The notes: generated from the letters alone by a model not told the origin. Shown: positions 1-9,764, numbered from the stretch's first letter. The stretch: 51,698 nt of DNA from JAQBYK01 sp964499425 (GCA_964499425.1 CAZCLD010000003.1:1-51698); one strand, 5' to 3'. Made by a program: numbers and translations.

Positions 1-682
1 CCTGGTCAGCAATCGCTCTAGTTATAGCCTGACGAATCCACCAAGTAGCATAAGTTGAGAACTTAAATCCACGGTTTGGGTCAAATTTCTCAACAGCCCT
101 GAATAAACCAATATTCCCCTCTTGAATCAGGTCCAAAAAGGAAAGACCTCTGCCGATATATTTCTTAGCAATACTAACAACCAAACGAAGATTGGCCTCT
201 GCTAACTTAGCTTTCGCAGATTGGTCACCTTTTTCAATACGTCTAGCCAATTCAACTTCTTCCTTTGCTGTCAAAAGATCAACTCTCCCTATCTCACACA
301 AATAAAGCCGGATAGAATCATTTGCTATCTCCCTAAACTCAGCCTCCTTCTTTTTTTTCTTTTCTTTCCTTGCAGTATTGGTCAACTTTTCCTTTACAAC
401 TTCCGTTTTTTCATCACTTTCCGCCTTACCTTTCCATTCTTTCTCATTCCACATTCCAGAATCCTTCGTATCAATAACTTCAATACCAAGATCCATAAAT
501 AAACTATAAATCTCATCCAGTAGAATCAAATCATCCTCAATATTAGGCATGGCTTTGAGCAATTCCTGGTGCGTCACAAAACCTTGTTCCTTCCCTTTTT
601 TGATCAACGAACGAACCTCCTTCGGAAACTTAGACAACTGATCATCAGAAGGATGTGTAATAAACTTGGTAGTCCTGGCCAT
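1..682 (-). CDS. rpoD: Primary RNA polymerase sigma factor RpoD, N-terminal part (cut by window edge)
   Basis: This is the N-terminal 227 codons of a sigma-70 family housekeeping factor; the C-terminus lies beyond base 1. Reading from the ATG at 682, an N-terminal region resembling region 1.1 (about residues 1-75) is followed by a lysine/glutamate-rich linker, region 1.2 (NDSIRLYLCEIG), and region 2 with the canonical core-binding and -10 recognition stretches (DLIQEGNIGLFRAVEKF, then KFSTYATWWIRQAI). These region 2 motifs are diagnostic of group 1/2 sigma factors. The start codon lies three bases after the dnaG stop, so the two are almost certainly cotranscribed, as in the dnaG-rpoD macromolecular synthesis operon of many bacteria. 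Regions 3 and 4 cannot be judged. Confidence 0.95.
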   Translation of the reverse strand, partial: MARTTKFITHPSDDQLSKFPKEVRSLIKKGKEQGFVTHQELLKAMPNIEDDLILLDEIYSLFMDLGIEVIDTKDSGMWNEKEWKGKAESDEKTEVVKEKLTNTARKEKKKKKEAEFREIANDSIRLYLCEIGRVDLLTAKEEVELARRIEKGDQSAKAKLAEANLRLVVSIAKKYIGRGLSFLDLIQEGNIGLFRAVEKFDPNRGFKFSTYATWWIRQAITRAIADQ

Positions 683-685
683 AAA

Positions 686-2431
686 TTAGTTTTTAAGTAA
701 ACCCTGTTGTTCTTCCAATAGTTTTTTCAAAAGCTCTTTATCCTCGGATTTTTCCGCCTCTATAATTTGTGATTGTATACCCTTGAGTTTCTCTATTCTA
801 CGATCTCTTTTTAGTTTGTCAATCAGTTTTTCGAGCTCCAACTCCAAAGATTCCTCTCCAAACCCGTTATATTGCTCTTCGGCGTAAAGCCTAAGCACGT
901 CGACTTTAGCCCTTTCCCTAGCCAAAACCCCTTTGTCGTATAACCAAGCTTCAAAATTTTCTCGAGCCGAATTATACTGATCACCCAGTTCCTTGTAAAT
1001 ATCTTTCAAATAATCCTCAAAATCCTCATTCTCAAGAAATTCTTTGGTCAATTTGAACAAGAATGGATACTCCAAATTAATTGCCAAAATCAATTCTTGC
1101 ATACCCAACCTACTCTTAGATTCCTGAACAATTCTAACAGGATGGTCCACAGGTAATTTATAGTTCTCCATTTCCTCGTACAAATACTTTTCCTTAATAC
1201 TTAACGCCTGTGACAACTCTCTTACAAAATAATCTCTTGTCGAGGCAGACATCTGTTTATAGCAAGGAAGAAGCTCTTTTATCACGCTACGCCTACCATC
1301 TAAAGCAGAAACATCATTCTGACTAAGCAATTTTTCCATAAAAAACGTAACAAAATTCGGAGCATCATCAACCAACTCCTTAAATTTCTCACCGTTTTTC
1401 AAAACAAAATCCGCAGGATCCTTCTCCTCAAGAGAAATCGTTTTTACACTCAAGTCCTGATCCTGCAAAATAAAATATGCCCTTTTGGTAGCCTCAAATC
1501 CAGCTTCATCACTATCAAAACACGTAACAACATTCGATGTAAGTCTCTTAATTGTTCTAGCCTGATCCTTAGAAATCGCTATCCCAGAACTAGCAGCAAC
1601 ATTCTTGATCCCCTCCTGATAAGGCAAAATAACATCAAAATAACCCTCTACTAAAATAGCTTTGTCCTCCTCCTTAACGGCTTGTTTGGCAAAAGAAAGC
1701 CCATACAAGACTTTGCTTTTGTTATAAATAATGTTCTCAGGAGAATTCAAATACTTCGGAACTTGATCTTTCTTTAAAGCTCGACCGCCAAAACCACATA
1801 TTCTCCCCAGATAATTAAAAATCGGAAACATCAATCTAGACCTGTATTTGTCATATACCTGGTCTGATGTTAGCTTTTTGGCAGAAACCAACCCGGCTTT
1901 AATCAAAACTTCCTTACTAATCACCTTTTTAAGAAGAAATGGATAGAGCGCATCATACTTATCGGGCGCAAACCCAATCTTGAATTCCTTAATAGCCTCA
2001 TCTTTAAGCCCACGCTTATGCAAATACTCTAAGACTTTCTTACCATCAGAAGTTTTATAAAGCTGTTTCTCAAAGAATTCAGTGGCAAGCTCATGAGCCT
2101 TATAATAATCATCCTTTTCGCTTTTTGAAGCCTTTTTTCTATACTTTGAAAGATCAGCCTTAAGGCCAGCACGATCTGCAAGTAATTCCAGGGATTCAAC
2201 AAATGTAATTCCTTCAATTTCTTGAATAAAAGTAAATATATCCCCTCCCTTATTGCACCCAAAACAATGACAAATCTGTTTTTCAGGACTAACAATAAAA
2301 CTCGATGTTTTCTCACTATGAAAGGGACAAAGGCCCTTTAGGTTCCTGCCTGCCTTCTTTAACTGTACATACTGAGAAACAGTATCCTCAATGCTCAACC
2401 TACCCTTAATATCTTCAACTAAATCCGCCAT
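686..2431 (-). CDS. dnaG: DNA primase DnaG
   Basis: DnaG makes the RNA primers for chromosome replication and works with the replicative helicase at the fork. The 581-residue product has the N-terminal CHC2 zinc finger (Cys35, His38, Cys56, Cys59), the primase core, and a TOPRIM fold with the acidic motifs VEGYFD (about residue 262) and FDSDEAG (about residue 305). The C-terminal 150 residues are helical and charged, as expected of a helicase-interacting tail, but I see no clear similarity there. The length is normal for the family. The ATG at 2431 is preceded by a TATAAC box nine bases upstream and no Shine-Dalgarno sequence, suggesting a leaderless transcript. rpoD follows three bases downstream. 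Confidence 0.97.
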   Translation of the reverse strand: MADLVEDIKGRLSIEDTVSQYVQLKKAGRNLKGLCPFHSEKTSSFIVSPEKQICHCFGCNKGGDIFTFIQEIEGITFVESLELLADRAGLKADLSKYRKKASKSEKDDYYKAHELATEFFEKQLYKTSDGKKVLEYLHKRGLKDEAIKEFKIGFAPDKYDALYPFLLKKVISKEVLIKAGLVSAKKLTSDQVYDKYRSRLMFPIFNYLGRICGFGGRALKKDQVPKYLNSPENIIYNKSKVLYGLSFAKQAVKEEDKAILVEGYFDVILPYQEGIKNVAASSGIAISKDQARTIKRLTSNVVTCFDSDEAGFEATKRAYFILQDQDLSVKTISLEEKDPADFVLKNGEKFKELVDDAPNFVTFFMEKLLSQNDVSALDGRRSVIKELLPCYKQMSASTRDYFVRELSQALSIKEKYLYEEMENYKLPVDHPVRIVQESKSRLGMQELILAINLEYPFLFKLTKEFLENEDFEDYLKDIYKELGDQYNSARENFEAWLYDKGVLARERAKVDVLRLYAEEQYNGFGEESLELELEKLIDKLKRDRRIEKLKGIQSQIIEAEKSEDKELLKKLLEEQQGLLKN

Positions 2432-2440
2432 AGCAAAAAA

Positions 2441-2469
2441 GTTATACTTGAAAACCGGTAAACCGTAAA
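2441..2469 (-). promoter_or_regulatory. Predicted sigma-70 promoter of dnaG-rpoD
   Basis: On the minus strand a TTTACG hexamer (2464-2469) and a TATAAC hexamer (2441-2446) are separated by 17 bases. Only nine bases separate the -10 from the dnaG ATG, so transcription would begin at or next to the start codon. The site fills the 44-base gap after the surface-protein gene. Confidence 0.55.
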
Positions 2470-2475
2470 TACCTT

Positions 2476-5400
2476 TTACCTAGCAAAAAGCATACTATTC
2501 ACATTACTGATCCAATTGGTCTTTTTGTTGTATGCGTAAACCAGGACAGTATGTTCGCCTTCTTCAAGATCCTCAGGTACATCAACCTCGAAATATCCCT
2601 GTGAAGCATCAGCAATAACCACTGAATTAAGAACTACACTCTTCCAGGTTACAAATACAGTCGTACCAGGGTCATAGTAACCAGTAAGCTGCCGATCTGG
2701 AGGCCGTGCAAGCAAGTCTTTTCCGGTTTCTTCTTCTGCAGCATGGGCAGAAGCAAGTAAAACGGATGTCTTCATCGAGTCAGTAAGGCTAAAGTTATGA
2801 GTATTTCTCCTAGATTCTATGTTCTTGGGATCAGTGATTTTCACTATTTCCCCTCTAGAAAGATGGAGCTCGCGCGCCTCGAATTCAAGGGTTGGATCTA
2901 CAAAAATCCTTGCTGGCTTTCCTTTTCCCTCCTGATTCTGAACAAGAAGGTCTAATTCTTTGACTTCATCAGAATTCTTATCCAAATAAGGTCTCAAATC
3001 TATTAGTGGGGCACTCTTATAGTCCCCACCAACAACAACCTCAGCAATATCTTCAACAACCCAGGTTCCTGAGTCCTCTGGGTCCACCCTGTCAATCAAG
3101 TAATAGACCAATATATCACCAACCTTGTCAGATGCAGTCCATGGAAGGATCTGTGTACCTACTGTCGCCCCATCAAGATTTGTAATAATTGGATATGGCG
3201 GCAAAATCTCCTCAATTGTAGTAGCTTTACTAGCTATGCCCGTTAGTCCCTTCATAAACACCTTGTCATCAATCAATTCATCGCTCAAGTCTCCACCATT
3301 TTCGAGAATAAGTAACGTAGAGACATCAGACACATCAGGGGTTGTGGATGGCCCAATGGCGATAATATCTTTGCCTTCCTCCTCAGCCTTAGCTTGCAAC
3401 TCAGCTGCTTCACTAGCATCTAGAGTAGTGATAATTTCTGTATCCTCAGTAATGATCTTTTCAATTCCTCCCGTCTTAAGGACTAATTGAGAAATGGATG
3501 AACTTCCCCCACCTGAAGAACCTCCACCATGCAATTCTTGAAGAGTTCTAGCAATCTCTGTTTCAACAGCTACATCAAGCTTGACTGTCATTTCCTCTAT
3601 TTCTTGTTCAGTCATCGATATGGAATCATCCAACACCTCACTCAATATTTGGGCAACCTCTTCTTGTTCCTCGGTTCTCACCACTTCAAGCTCTAATTCT
3701 TCAGTTTCGTCTCCTCCATCTGTTGCTACAGTGAGAAGAACTTCAATCACGCTCTCTCTCTTTGCCTCGGCCTGCCTCTCTCCAGTTATTGTTTCCGTAG
3801 TTGTAGAGCCTCCATCCTCAACAATTTCTTTGACATCTTCTACCTCCACAACAACAGGCTCCCTTGGAGTTGGCTCAGTTGTTGTTTCTTCAGTAGTTGT
3901 CTCTTCAGTGGTCGTTTCTTCGGTTGTTGTTTCTTCAGTAGTTGTCTCCTCAGTGGTCATCTCCTCAGTGGTTGTTTCCTCAGTTGTCGTTTTATTGGTA
4001 GAACTGCTTCCTCCACTACTAACTCCTCCGCTGCCTCCTCCGGATGTAAGTGCTTCATCATTATCTAAATACGAATCACAACCGTCATCATTAGTACCAG
4101 TAGTGCCATAATCAATCAAACCATCTGCTGGATCATCATTATCCACGCCGTCATAACACTGTTTTGGGCCATAATTAGCAACTTCTCCACCCACGGACCT
4201 ACTCCAAAATCTATAAGAAGGATCCGTTAATGCAAATGGACCAACAGTATCTGTCCACGTGTTGTCAGTATCCAACCCAGCATCAGTTGCCACAGCACTG
4301 TCTATTGTACTTTCATTTGAAGTAATTATGTCCGCCAAATATACTCCGATATGTGCCGTATTATTTATTGTATTTCCATATCCACCCTCAGACCCACCGA
4401 CTGTCAAACTCGATATATTCCCACTTGAATTATTACCCACAACCTCATAAGTACCATTAGCAAGAGCTGTAGTATCAGATGCAATCCCTATATAATTTCC
4501 CCTTATTATCGCACTCGCAGCTCCTTGAACCGCAATCCCATAGGAATCATTTCCCGCAATTACATTCCTATAGATGCTAGATCCTCCACCAATATTGGCA
4601 CTCACTCCAGGCGAGGTAATAACGATCCCTGGTCCTGTATTTCCTCTATCTAAAAGCCCCGTACCATCTGTTCCTATATAATTTCCATAAACATTCAATG
4701 TATAAGTAGAAGCTGAGCTATCCATAATCCCATACCCCCCATTTCCACCGATATAGTTTCTTCCATCTGTAGAAGTACTAGATCCAATATTAATTGTAGC
4801 ATTAGCTCCTGTTGAGGAAATACCAATGCCATGTGCAGAATTACCCATCGCAGTTGATTCGCCCACTGTCAGCCCAATAGTATTTCCGAATATATTATTG
4901 ACTGAACTGGCATCAACACCATTAATGCGAATACCATTTGCACCATTTGCACCAATAATATTCCCTTCATAAGAACCAGTTCCCCCAATATTAATAGTTC
5001 CATCTTGGACATTAATACCAACGCCTACGTTTCTTACCCTTGTTGTAGTCCCGAACCAGTTTGTACCTATATGATTGTTTTGAATAGTAGCGGTACCAGT
5101 TGCACCCATCTGAGCCAAATTTATACCATCTGCAGCAGTTCCCGTAGTTGCAGCAAGCACATTAAGCTTAGAGCTTGACTCTATCGATCCAACTCCACCA
5201 AAAATGAATGTATTAATAGTCTCTGACTCCACATCGACAGCACCGAAAAGGCTACTTCCTGCCAAAATTCTGTTCCCAGCTACAGTATCAAATACTCCGC
5301 TAGCTGTAGTCTTAATTAAACCAATGATATTTCCATACATTGTCAACTGATCTACTCCTTGAAGAGGGCTACTTGCATGATTTTGAACGTAAACAGCACC

Positions 5401-7839
5401 ATCATAATTATTACTAATAACATTTCCCTCAGCCAAAGCACCTGTCCCCGCAGCCCCTATACTATTATCTCCTCCGATCGTAATAGAACCTTGCTTAAGA
5501 TCTACGCCTGTGCCTGTGTTTTTACAAGTCGCAAGATTAGTACTAGAAATCGAACCTGTACTTAAATTTGCACAAACACCTATATAATTGCCCTTTATTT
5601 GAACAGGGGTGTCATTTGCAGCTAGATTCTCAATATAAATCCCAGCAGCACCGGTACTTGCAGCAAAAATATTACCAAGCGCAGCTGCTGCCCCCCCTAT
5701 AATAACTGACGCTATTGTACTTGCATTCACCACGACACCACTACCAGTATTTCCGGCGGGGGCTGTCCCCGCAGAAGTTGTTCCGATTTTGTTCCCGTAC
5801 ATTAATAAAGCAGTACCTCCAAGAATATTTACCGCATTCAAAGTGCTATTAGCAATCACATTGTCTGTCATTGTAATTGTAGACGCAGTCCTTATCCGTA
5901 CTCCATCACTCCCATTACCATCGGCAGTAGATCCATCACTAGCGACACCTATATAGTTATTCTGTATAGAAAAAGGTACAGTTGCAGAATTTGAAATTAG
6001 AATGCCTGCCCCTGTATTACCTGTAATAATATTTCTTTCTACATCTAAATCTCCACCCATTGTACTAGTCCCGGCAAGATCTGATCCTTCCCAAACATAT
6101 ATTCCATGAGTAGCATTTGAGCCTATAGTATTTCCTGCGATCGTAAAATCACTAACTCCTACACCAATTAACATCCCCGCACCATCCGATGAATCGGTGC
6201 TATTACCAATTAGATTGCCTTCATCAGAGTCATCCGATCCATCACCATCGGTACCAATAATTACCGTAGTACTATCACCCTCTATTTCTATACCGATATC
6301 ATTCCCAGCAGCAGTAGTCCCATCTGCTTCATAACCGATATAGTTGTTTTGGATTGTCAAAGTAGAATCAGGTCCAATACCAGCAACCCCAATTCCAGTA
6401 GCTCCATCACCAGAATTGTTTGAAATTATATTTCTACCATCGCTAGCAGCCGTTACACCAACTCCTCCAATATTTATGGTTGAAGCATCACTACTTGCAT
6501 CGTTAATGTTAATCCCACTCGATGTGTTCGCATGAGTACCAGTTCCATTTGCGTTTACTCCAATATAATTCCCATAAATGTTGACATTCTCCATGGTAGA
6601 ACCTTGCAATGAGATCCCGTTAGTATTATTGCCAACAGTATTTCCTTCAAGTGAATCTGAAGTACCATCTAGGTTACTGCCTATCGTGACATTTGTTCCA
6701 CCAGCGACTATTCCTATACCAGAGTTTGCCAATGCAGTTGTTCCGTCTGCGGCAACACCAATATAATTGTCCGCAATGGTGAGTGACCCTGCGTCTCGTA
6801 TTAACACACCGGTACCTGAATTTCCTGAAATAACATTCCCTTCAGTAGCATCGTTACTTCCATCACCGTCAGTACCAATAGTCCAGACAATATCTTCAAT
6901 ATCAGCATTTAGATCAGCACTAATCCCAAAACCATTTGCAACAGCAGCGGTCCCTGAAGCATCTGTCCCAATGTAATTTCCCTGAATAATTATATTTCCT
7001 GAAAGAGTATCACCGGAATTTCCTACGTCAAACGCCGAATTAGTATTCCCAGAAATAATATTCCTCTCACCAGATGTATCTCCTCCAATGACTATTCCTT
7101 CTATCCCTCCATTCCCACCATTATAATCTGCAGTACCACCGGTTCCCGCATCTATGCCAATACCGTAACCATTAGCTCTAGACCCAGTTCCCGCAAGATT
7201 TGTGCCAATCTTGTTACCAGTAATTAAAACATCAACTGCATCAACACCCATTGAAATACCATAGTTTGTATTTCCACTTATAGTATTATCACTAATAGTT
7301 ACGCTGCTACCATCAACGATTATCCCATCTTTATTTGCATCTATAGTTGCAACACCTGGTTTAAGACCTATAACATTTTGGGTCAATGTAACAGAATTAG
7401 CAGTATTATTTACATCTATGGCTGCGTATGAGCCTTCATCAAAACCATATATATATAAACCTTTCACCGTTATATTATCCCCATTCACAACGATAGCATT
7501 TTCAGATCCTGGCCCTCCATCTAAGGCAACCACCATACCACCAGTTACAGCATCTATTGTTACTCCATCGTCAGCTAACGGATAATACGCGGGCCCACCA
7601 GCTGTAATGGTTACTGACTCAAGAAATCGGATAGTGTCACTAGCCGAAATCGATCCTATTGCATTCCTAAAAGTGCAATCGTTGTCGTTATCTGTTTCAC
7701 CTTCAACACAACCACCCCCCTCTTTAGCTGCATCTGAATTCGTATCCACCCACCAGGTACCTGCAAAGGTAGTCTGCGAAAGAAGCACTGATATAAGGAA
7801 CGTTGCCAACACCCTTTTACAATCCTTTAAAGTTTCCAT
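2476..7839 (-). CDS. Giant secreted parallel beta-helix surface protein
   Basis: A 1787-residue exported protein. Residues 1-26 form a signal peptide (basic start, hydrophobic core, TTFAG cleavage region). Next comes a cysteine-bounded segment ending CTFRNAI, like the CxLRxAI motif at the head of polymorphic outer-membrane-type beta-helix proteins. From about residue 90 to 1220 there are many imperfect turns of the form GNYIGTD...ANG...GI..., each followed by a NxISGN-type turn, which is the pattern of a right-handed parallel beta-helix. A threonine/glutamate repeat (about residues 1285-1320, period five residues) forms a spacer, then an Asp/Glu-rich region and a compact C-terminal module of about 330 residues shared with the protein at 50749-51698. 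There is no LPXTG motif or C-terminal membrane segment. The natural role is probably adhesion or cell-surface structure; no enzyme motif is visible. The promoter carries a nine-base homopolymer. Confidence 0.9.
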   Translation of the reverse strand: METLKDCKRVLATFLISVLLSQTTFAGTWWVDTNSDAAKEGGGCVEGETDNDNDCTFRNAIGSISASDTIRFLESVTITAGGPAYYPLADDGVTIDAVTGGMVVALDGGPGSENAIVVNGDNITVKGLYIYGFDEGSYAAIDVNNTANSVTLTQNVIGLKPGVATIDANKDGIIVDGSSVTISDNTISGNTNYGISMGVDAVDVLITGNKIGTNLAGTGSRANGYGIGIDAGTGGTADYNGGNGGIEGIVIGGDTSGERNIISGNTNSAFDVGNSGDTLSGNIIIQGNYIGTDASGTAAVANGFGISADLNADIEDIVWTIGTDGDGSNDATEGNVISGNSGTGVLIRDAGSLTIADNYIGVAADGTTALANSGIGIVAGGTNVTIGSNLDGTSDSLEGNTVGNNTNGISLQGSTMENVNIYGNYIGVNANGTGTHANTSSGININDASSDASTINIGGVGVTAASDGRNIISNNSGDGATGIGVAGIGPDSTLTIQNNYIGYEADGTTAAGNDIGIEIEGDSTTVIIGTDGDGSDDSDEGNLIGNSTDSSDGAGMLIGVGVSDFTIAGNTIGSNATHGIYVWEGSDLAGTSTMGGDLDVERNIITGNTGAGILISNSATVPFSIQNNYIGVASDGSTADGNGSDGVRIRTASTITMTDNVIANSTLNAVNILGGTALLMYGNKIGTTSAGTAPAGNTGSGVVVNASTIASVIIGGAAAALGNIFAASTGAAGIYIENLAANDTPVQIKGNYIGVCANLSTGSISSTNLATCKNTGTGVDLKQGSITIGGDNSIGAAGTGALAEGNVISNNYDGAVYVQNHASSPLQGVDQLTMYGNIIGLIKTTASGVFDTVAGNRILAGSSLFGAVDVESETINTFIFGGVGSIESSSKLNVLAATTGTAADGINLAQMGATGTATIQNNHIGTNWFGTTTRVRNVGVGINVQDGTINIGGTGSYEGNIIGANGANGIRINGVDASSVNNIFGNTIGLTVGESTAMGNSAHGIGISSTGANATINIGSSTSTDGRNYIGGNGGYGIMDSSASTYTLNVYGNYIGTDGTGLLDRGNTGPGIVITSPGVSANIGGGSSIYRNVIAGNDSYGIAVQGAASAIIRGNYIGIASDTTALANGTYEVVGNNSSGNISSLTVGGSEGGYGNTINNTAHIGVYLADIITSNESTIDSAVATDAGLDTDNTWTDTVGPFALTDPSYRFWSRSVGGEVANYGPKQCYDGVDNDDPADGLIDYGTTGTNDDGCDSYLDNDEALTSGGGSGGVSSGGSSSTNKTTTEETTTEEMTTEETTTEETTTEETTTEETTTEETTTEPTPREPVVVEVEDVKEIVEDGGSTTTETITGERQAEAKRESVIEVLLTVATDGGDETEELELEVVRTEEQEEVAQILSEVLDDSISMTEQEIEEMTVKLDVAVETEIARTLQELHGGGSSGGGSSSISQLVLKTGGIEKIITEDTEIITTLDASEAAELQAKAEEEGKDIIAIGPSTTPDVSDVSTLLILENGGDLSDELIDDKVFMKGLTGIASKATTIEEILPPYPIITNLDGATVGTQILPWTASDKVGDILVYYLIDRVDPEDSGTWVVEDIAEVVVGGDYKSAPLIDLRPYLDKNSDEVKELDLLVQNQEGKGKPARIFVDPTLEFEARELHLSRGEIVKITDPKNIESRRNTHNFSLTDSMKTSVLLASAHAAEEETGKDLLARPPDRQLTGYYDPGTTVFVTWKSVVLNSVVIADASQGYFEVDVPEDLEEGEHTVLVYAYNKKTNWISNVNSMLFAR
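3878..3990 (-). repeat. 15-bp tandem repeat encoding a Thr/Glu spacer
   Basis: About seven imperfect 15-base units encode EETTT-type pentapeptides between the beta-helix and the C-terminal module of the surface protein. The units differ at synonymous positions. In-frame gain or loss of units would change spacer length without breaking the frame. Confidence 0.85.
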
Positions 7840-7873
7840 TTTGTTTTGTATTTGTATTCTCCACCATTATCAC

Positions 7874-7903
7874 ATTATACCATAAACACCCCCCCCCTGT
7901 CAA
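7874..7903 (-). promoter_or_regulatory. Sigma-70 promoter with a nine-base C/G homopolymer in its spacer
   Basis: Read on the minus strand, a perfect TTGACA (-35, 7898-7903) and a perfect TATAAT (-10, 7874-7879) are separated by 18 bases. Nine of these are a G run (C run at 7889-7897 on the plus strand). The predicted start is near 7867, leaving a leader of roughly 27 bases before the ATG at 7839. Change in the length of the run would shift the -35/-10 spacing between 17, 18 and 19, the mechanism known for the Neisseria porA and opc promoters. Whether it varies here is inference. Confidence 0.75.
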
Positions 7904-7922
7904 AGGACTGATTCTAAAAAAT

Positions 7923-8981
7923 CTAGTTTCCCTTTCCTTTAGGAACAAGCACAAGAGACACAGCCAGAAGCAACATCAAAACAGCAAGGCTGATAATCAT
8001 AAAAAATTTCTGCTGACTACTTACAAGTAGTACAGCTGCAAAACCAAAAAAGGCAGTTATAAATAAGTAAAGAATAACGACTTGTCTCTCAGAAAAACCA
8101 AGATCCATCAAACGATGATGCAGATGCTTAAGATCACCCTCCCAAAACTTCTTGCCAGAAAAAACCCTCCGCAAAACAACCCAAACCATATCCAATATTG
8201 GGATACCCAAAACCAAAAAAGCCGTCGCAACCTTCCCCCCCGAAAAAATAGCCAAAGTAGCAATCACAAACCCTAAAAATGTACTCCCCGTATCCCCCAT
8301 CAAAATCCGTGGCTTAGGAAAATCAAAAATCAAAAAGGCCAGCCCCGTCAAAGCCAGAATAAGGGCAATCGTAGCAACACCTACTTGAGAACTAATGTCA
8401 GCATGTAGAGAAGGATTAATACTAAGAAAAAATATAGTCAATCCAGAAACAAAGGCCACCCCACTTGATAAACCACTAATACCATCCACAAAATTCATAA
8501 CATTTACTAATGTCATCACCCAAAGCACAGTGAAAACAGCACTCACAACCATAATCCCGCCAACGATAGGATAAGAAAAATCTAACACCCCCAAAAAAGG
8601 GAAATTGATAGAATAGATCCCTATTCCCGCAAAAACCAAAATAAGCGCCGAAAGTAACTGCACAAACAGTCTAATAAAAGGGCTAAGACCCAGCAAATCA
8701 TCCAGAAAACCCACAACCACAATCAAAGTGGCTCCTACCAACAAGCCAACAACAGCCTTCGTAATTGGCACAAAAATAAAGACGGATAAAAGAAAGGACA
8801 AAAAAATCACCAAACCACCATAATAAGGTATTGATTTTCGGCTGAGTCCATATCGATGAGGCCTATCCATTAATCCCCACCTGGGGAACATTCTTAACGC
8901 AAAAAGAGCCAAAACCAGCGTCAACAAGAAGGACGATAGAGCAATCCACCAATATTGAGCTAAAATATTTTGAAAATCCAT
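7923..8981 (-). CDS. Undecaprenyl-phosphate sugar-1-phosphate transferase, WecA/TagO type
   Basis: A polytopic membrane enzyme of glycosyltransferase family 4. Family members move a HexNAc-1-phosphate (or MurNAc-pentapeptide-phosphate in MraY) from a UDP donor to undecaprenyl phosphate. The 352 residues hold about ten hydrophobic segments and the family motifs: a DD pair in GFLDDLLG, NVMNFVDGISG (catalytic Asp region), LMGDTGSTFLG, and near the C-terminus HLHHRLMDLGFS, the HxHHR-type loop typical of WecA/TagO rather than MraY. It is therefore more likely to start a cell-wall glycan or surface polysaccharide than peptidoglycan. Donor sugar cannot be told from sequence. An extended -10 (TGCTAAAAT, TAAAAT at 8993-8998) lies 11 bases before the ATG. 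Confidence 0.85.
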   Translation of the reverse strand: MDFQNILAQYWWIALSSFLLTLVLALFALRMFPRWGLMDRPHRYGLSRKSIPYYGGLVIFLSFLLSVFIFVPITKAVVGLLVGATLIVVVGFLDDLLGLSPFIRLFVQLLSALILVFAGIGIYSINFPFLGVLDFSYPIVGGIMVVSAVFTVLWVMTLVNVMNFVDGISGLSSGVAFVSGLTIFFLSINPSLHADISSQVGVATIALILALTGLAFLIFDFPKPRILMGDTGSTFLGFVIATLAIFSGGKVATAFLVLGIPILDMVWVVLRRVFSGKKFWEGDLKHLHHRLMDLGFSERQVVILYLFITAFFGFAAVLLVSSQQKFFMIISLAVLMLLLAVSLVLVPKGKGN

Positions 8982-9031
8982 AAGTCAAATGGATTTTAGC
9001 ACAAATTTCGAACTAAAAAATACTATGATCG

Positions 9032-9742
9032 CTATACCCGTATTCCCTCTAAACTCGCTATCCTTCCCGTCTCTTGTTCTTCAGGAGTTAATCTAATCAA
9101 ATGAAATTTTGCTTGGGGATTTATAGCTGCAATACCCCCAAAAGGAAAAATTCTAGCAATACCATTAGGAAAACTCTGGCGAGTAAATGGAGTAGTCATT
9201 GATATCCATGCAACAGGTAACTCCTGATCTGGATAATGACGAAATGAATCAATTAGATCCAGTGCAGCCTGGTTAGAAGCCATCTCCGTGGCTTTTACAA
9301 TATGTGATACATCATCGTGACGTAGAGGCTCTTCAAGTCGATCAGCATCTATCAAATGAATACCTTCATCCTGCCTAGCACGACTCAAAGCTTCACGTGC
9401 CAAAACTGTGGCCCTATCCAGAGCTGATCCCAATCTATCAATTTTGTTAAACCCTAATACTACTCTATCCCCAAACCCAGATAATCCTTGAGTTAAGTGA
9501 ACCAAGTGTATTCCAGTTTCTGGAGCATCACCTGGTAAAATCTGCTTTCCTCCAAACAAAGCGTCCAATACTAAATCCAAAAATACCTGAGACTGACCAT
9601 CTAAATCTTCAACCCTACAACCCCAAGTTTCAGTCCCCCTTCCAGCATAAACACCTTGCTTTCTTAGAATATCCAAAATGGCTTCTTCCAAAAATGTCAA
9701 TCCATCAACGGGGGCATCCCTTCCATTCTCATCAAGTGGCAT
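9032..9742 (-). CDS. Protein of unknown function, arginine-rich
   Basis: I do not recognise this 236-residue protein. It has no signal peptide, membrane segment or low-complexity stretch and looks like a soluble globular alpha/beta protein. Recognisable but undiagnostic segments are LVLDALFGG, VVLGFNKIDR (superficially like an NKxD GTPase motif but without a Walker A loop) and WISMTTPFTRQSFPNG. It has 18 arginines and only 5 lysines, the reverse of its neighbours, which are strongly lysine-biased. That hints at a different origin or strong constraint. It has its own predicted promoter overlapping the 3' end of truB and is separated from the WecA-like gene by 50 bases. Confidence 0.75.
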   Translation of the reverse strand: MPLDENGRDAPVDGLTFLEEAILDILRKQGVYAGRGTETWGCRVEDLDGQSQVFLDLVLDALFGGKQILPGDAPETGIHLVHLTQGLSGFGDRVVLGFNKIDRLGSALDRATVLAREALSRARQDEGIHLIDADRLEEPLRHDDVSHIVKATEMASNQAALDLIDSFRHYPDQELPVAWISMTTPFTRQSFPNGIARIFPFGGIAAINPQAKFHLIRLTPEEQETGRIASLEGIRV

Positions 9743-9764
9743 AGTATATAATTACAAGGCTGCT

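Noticed and set aside
221..502. A 93-residue plus-strand reading frame
   Set aside because: It lies wholly inside rpoD on the opposite strand and has an implausible phenylalanine-rich composition.
3581..4111. A 176-residue plus-strand reading frame rich in Ser/Val repeats
   Set aside because: It is the reverse reading of the Thr/Glu repeat of the surface protein on the minus strand; the minus frame has the signal peptide, domain structure and paralogue.
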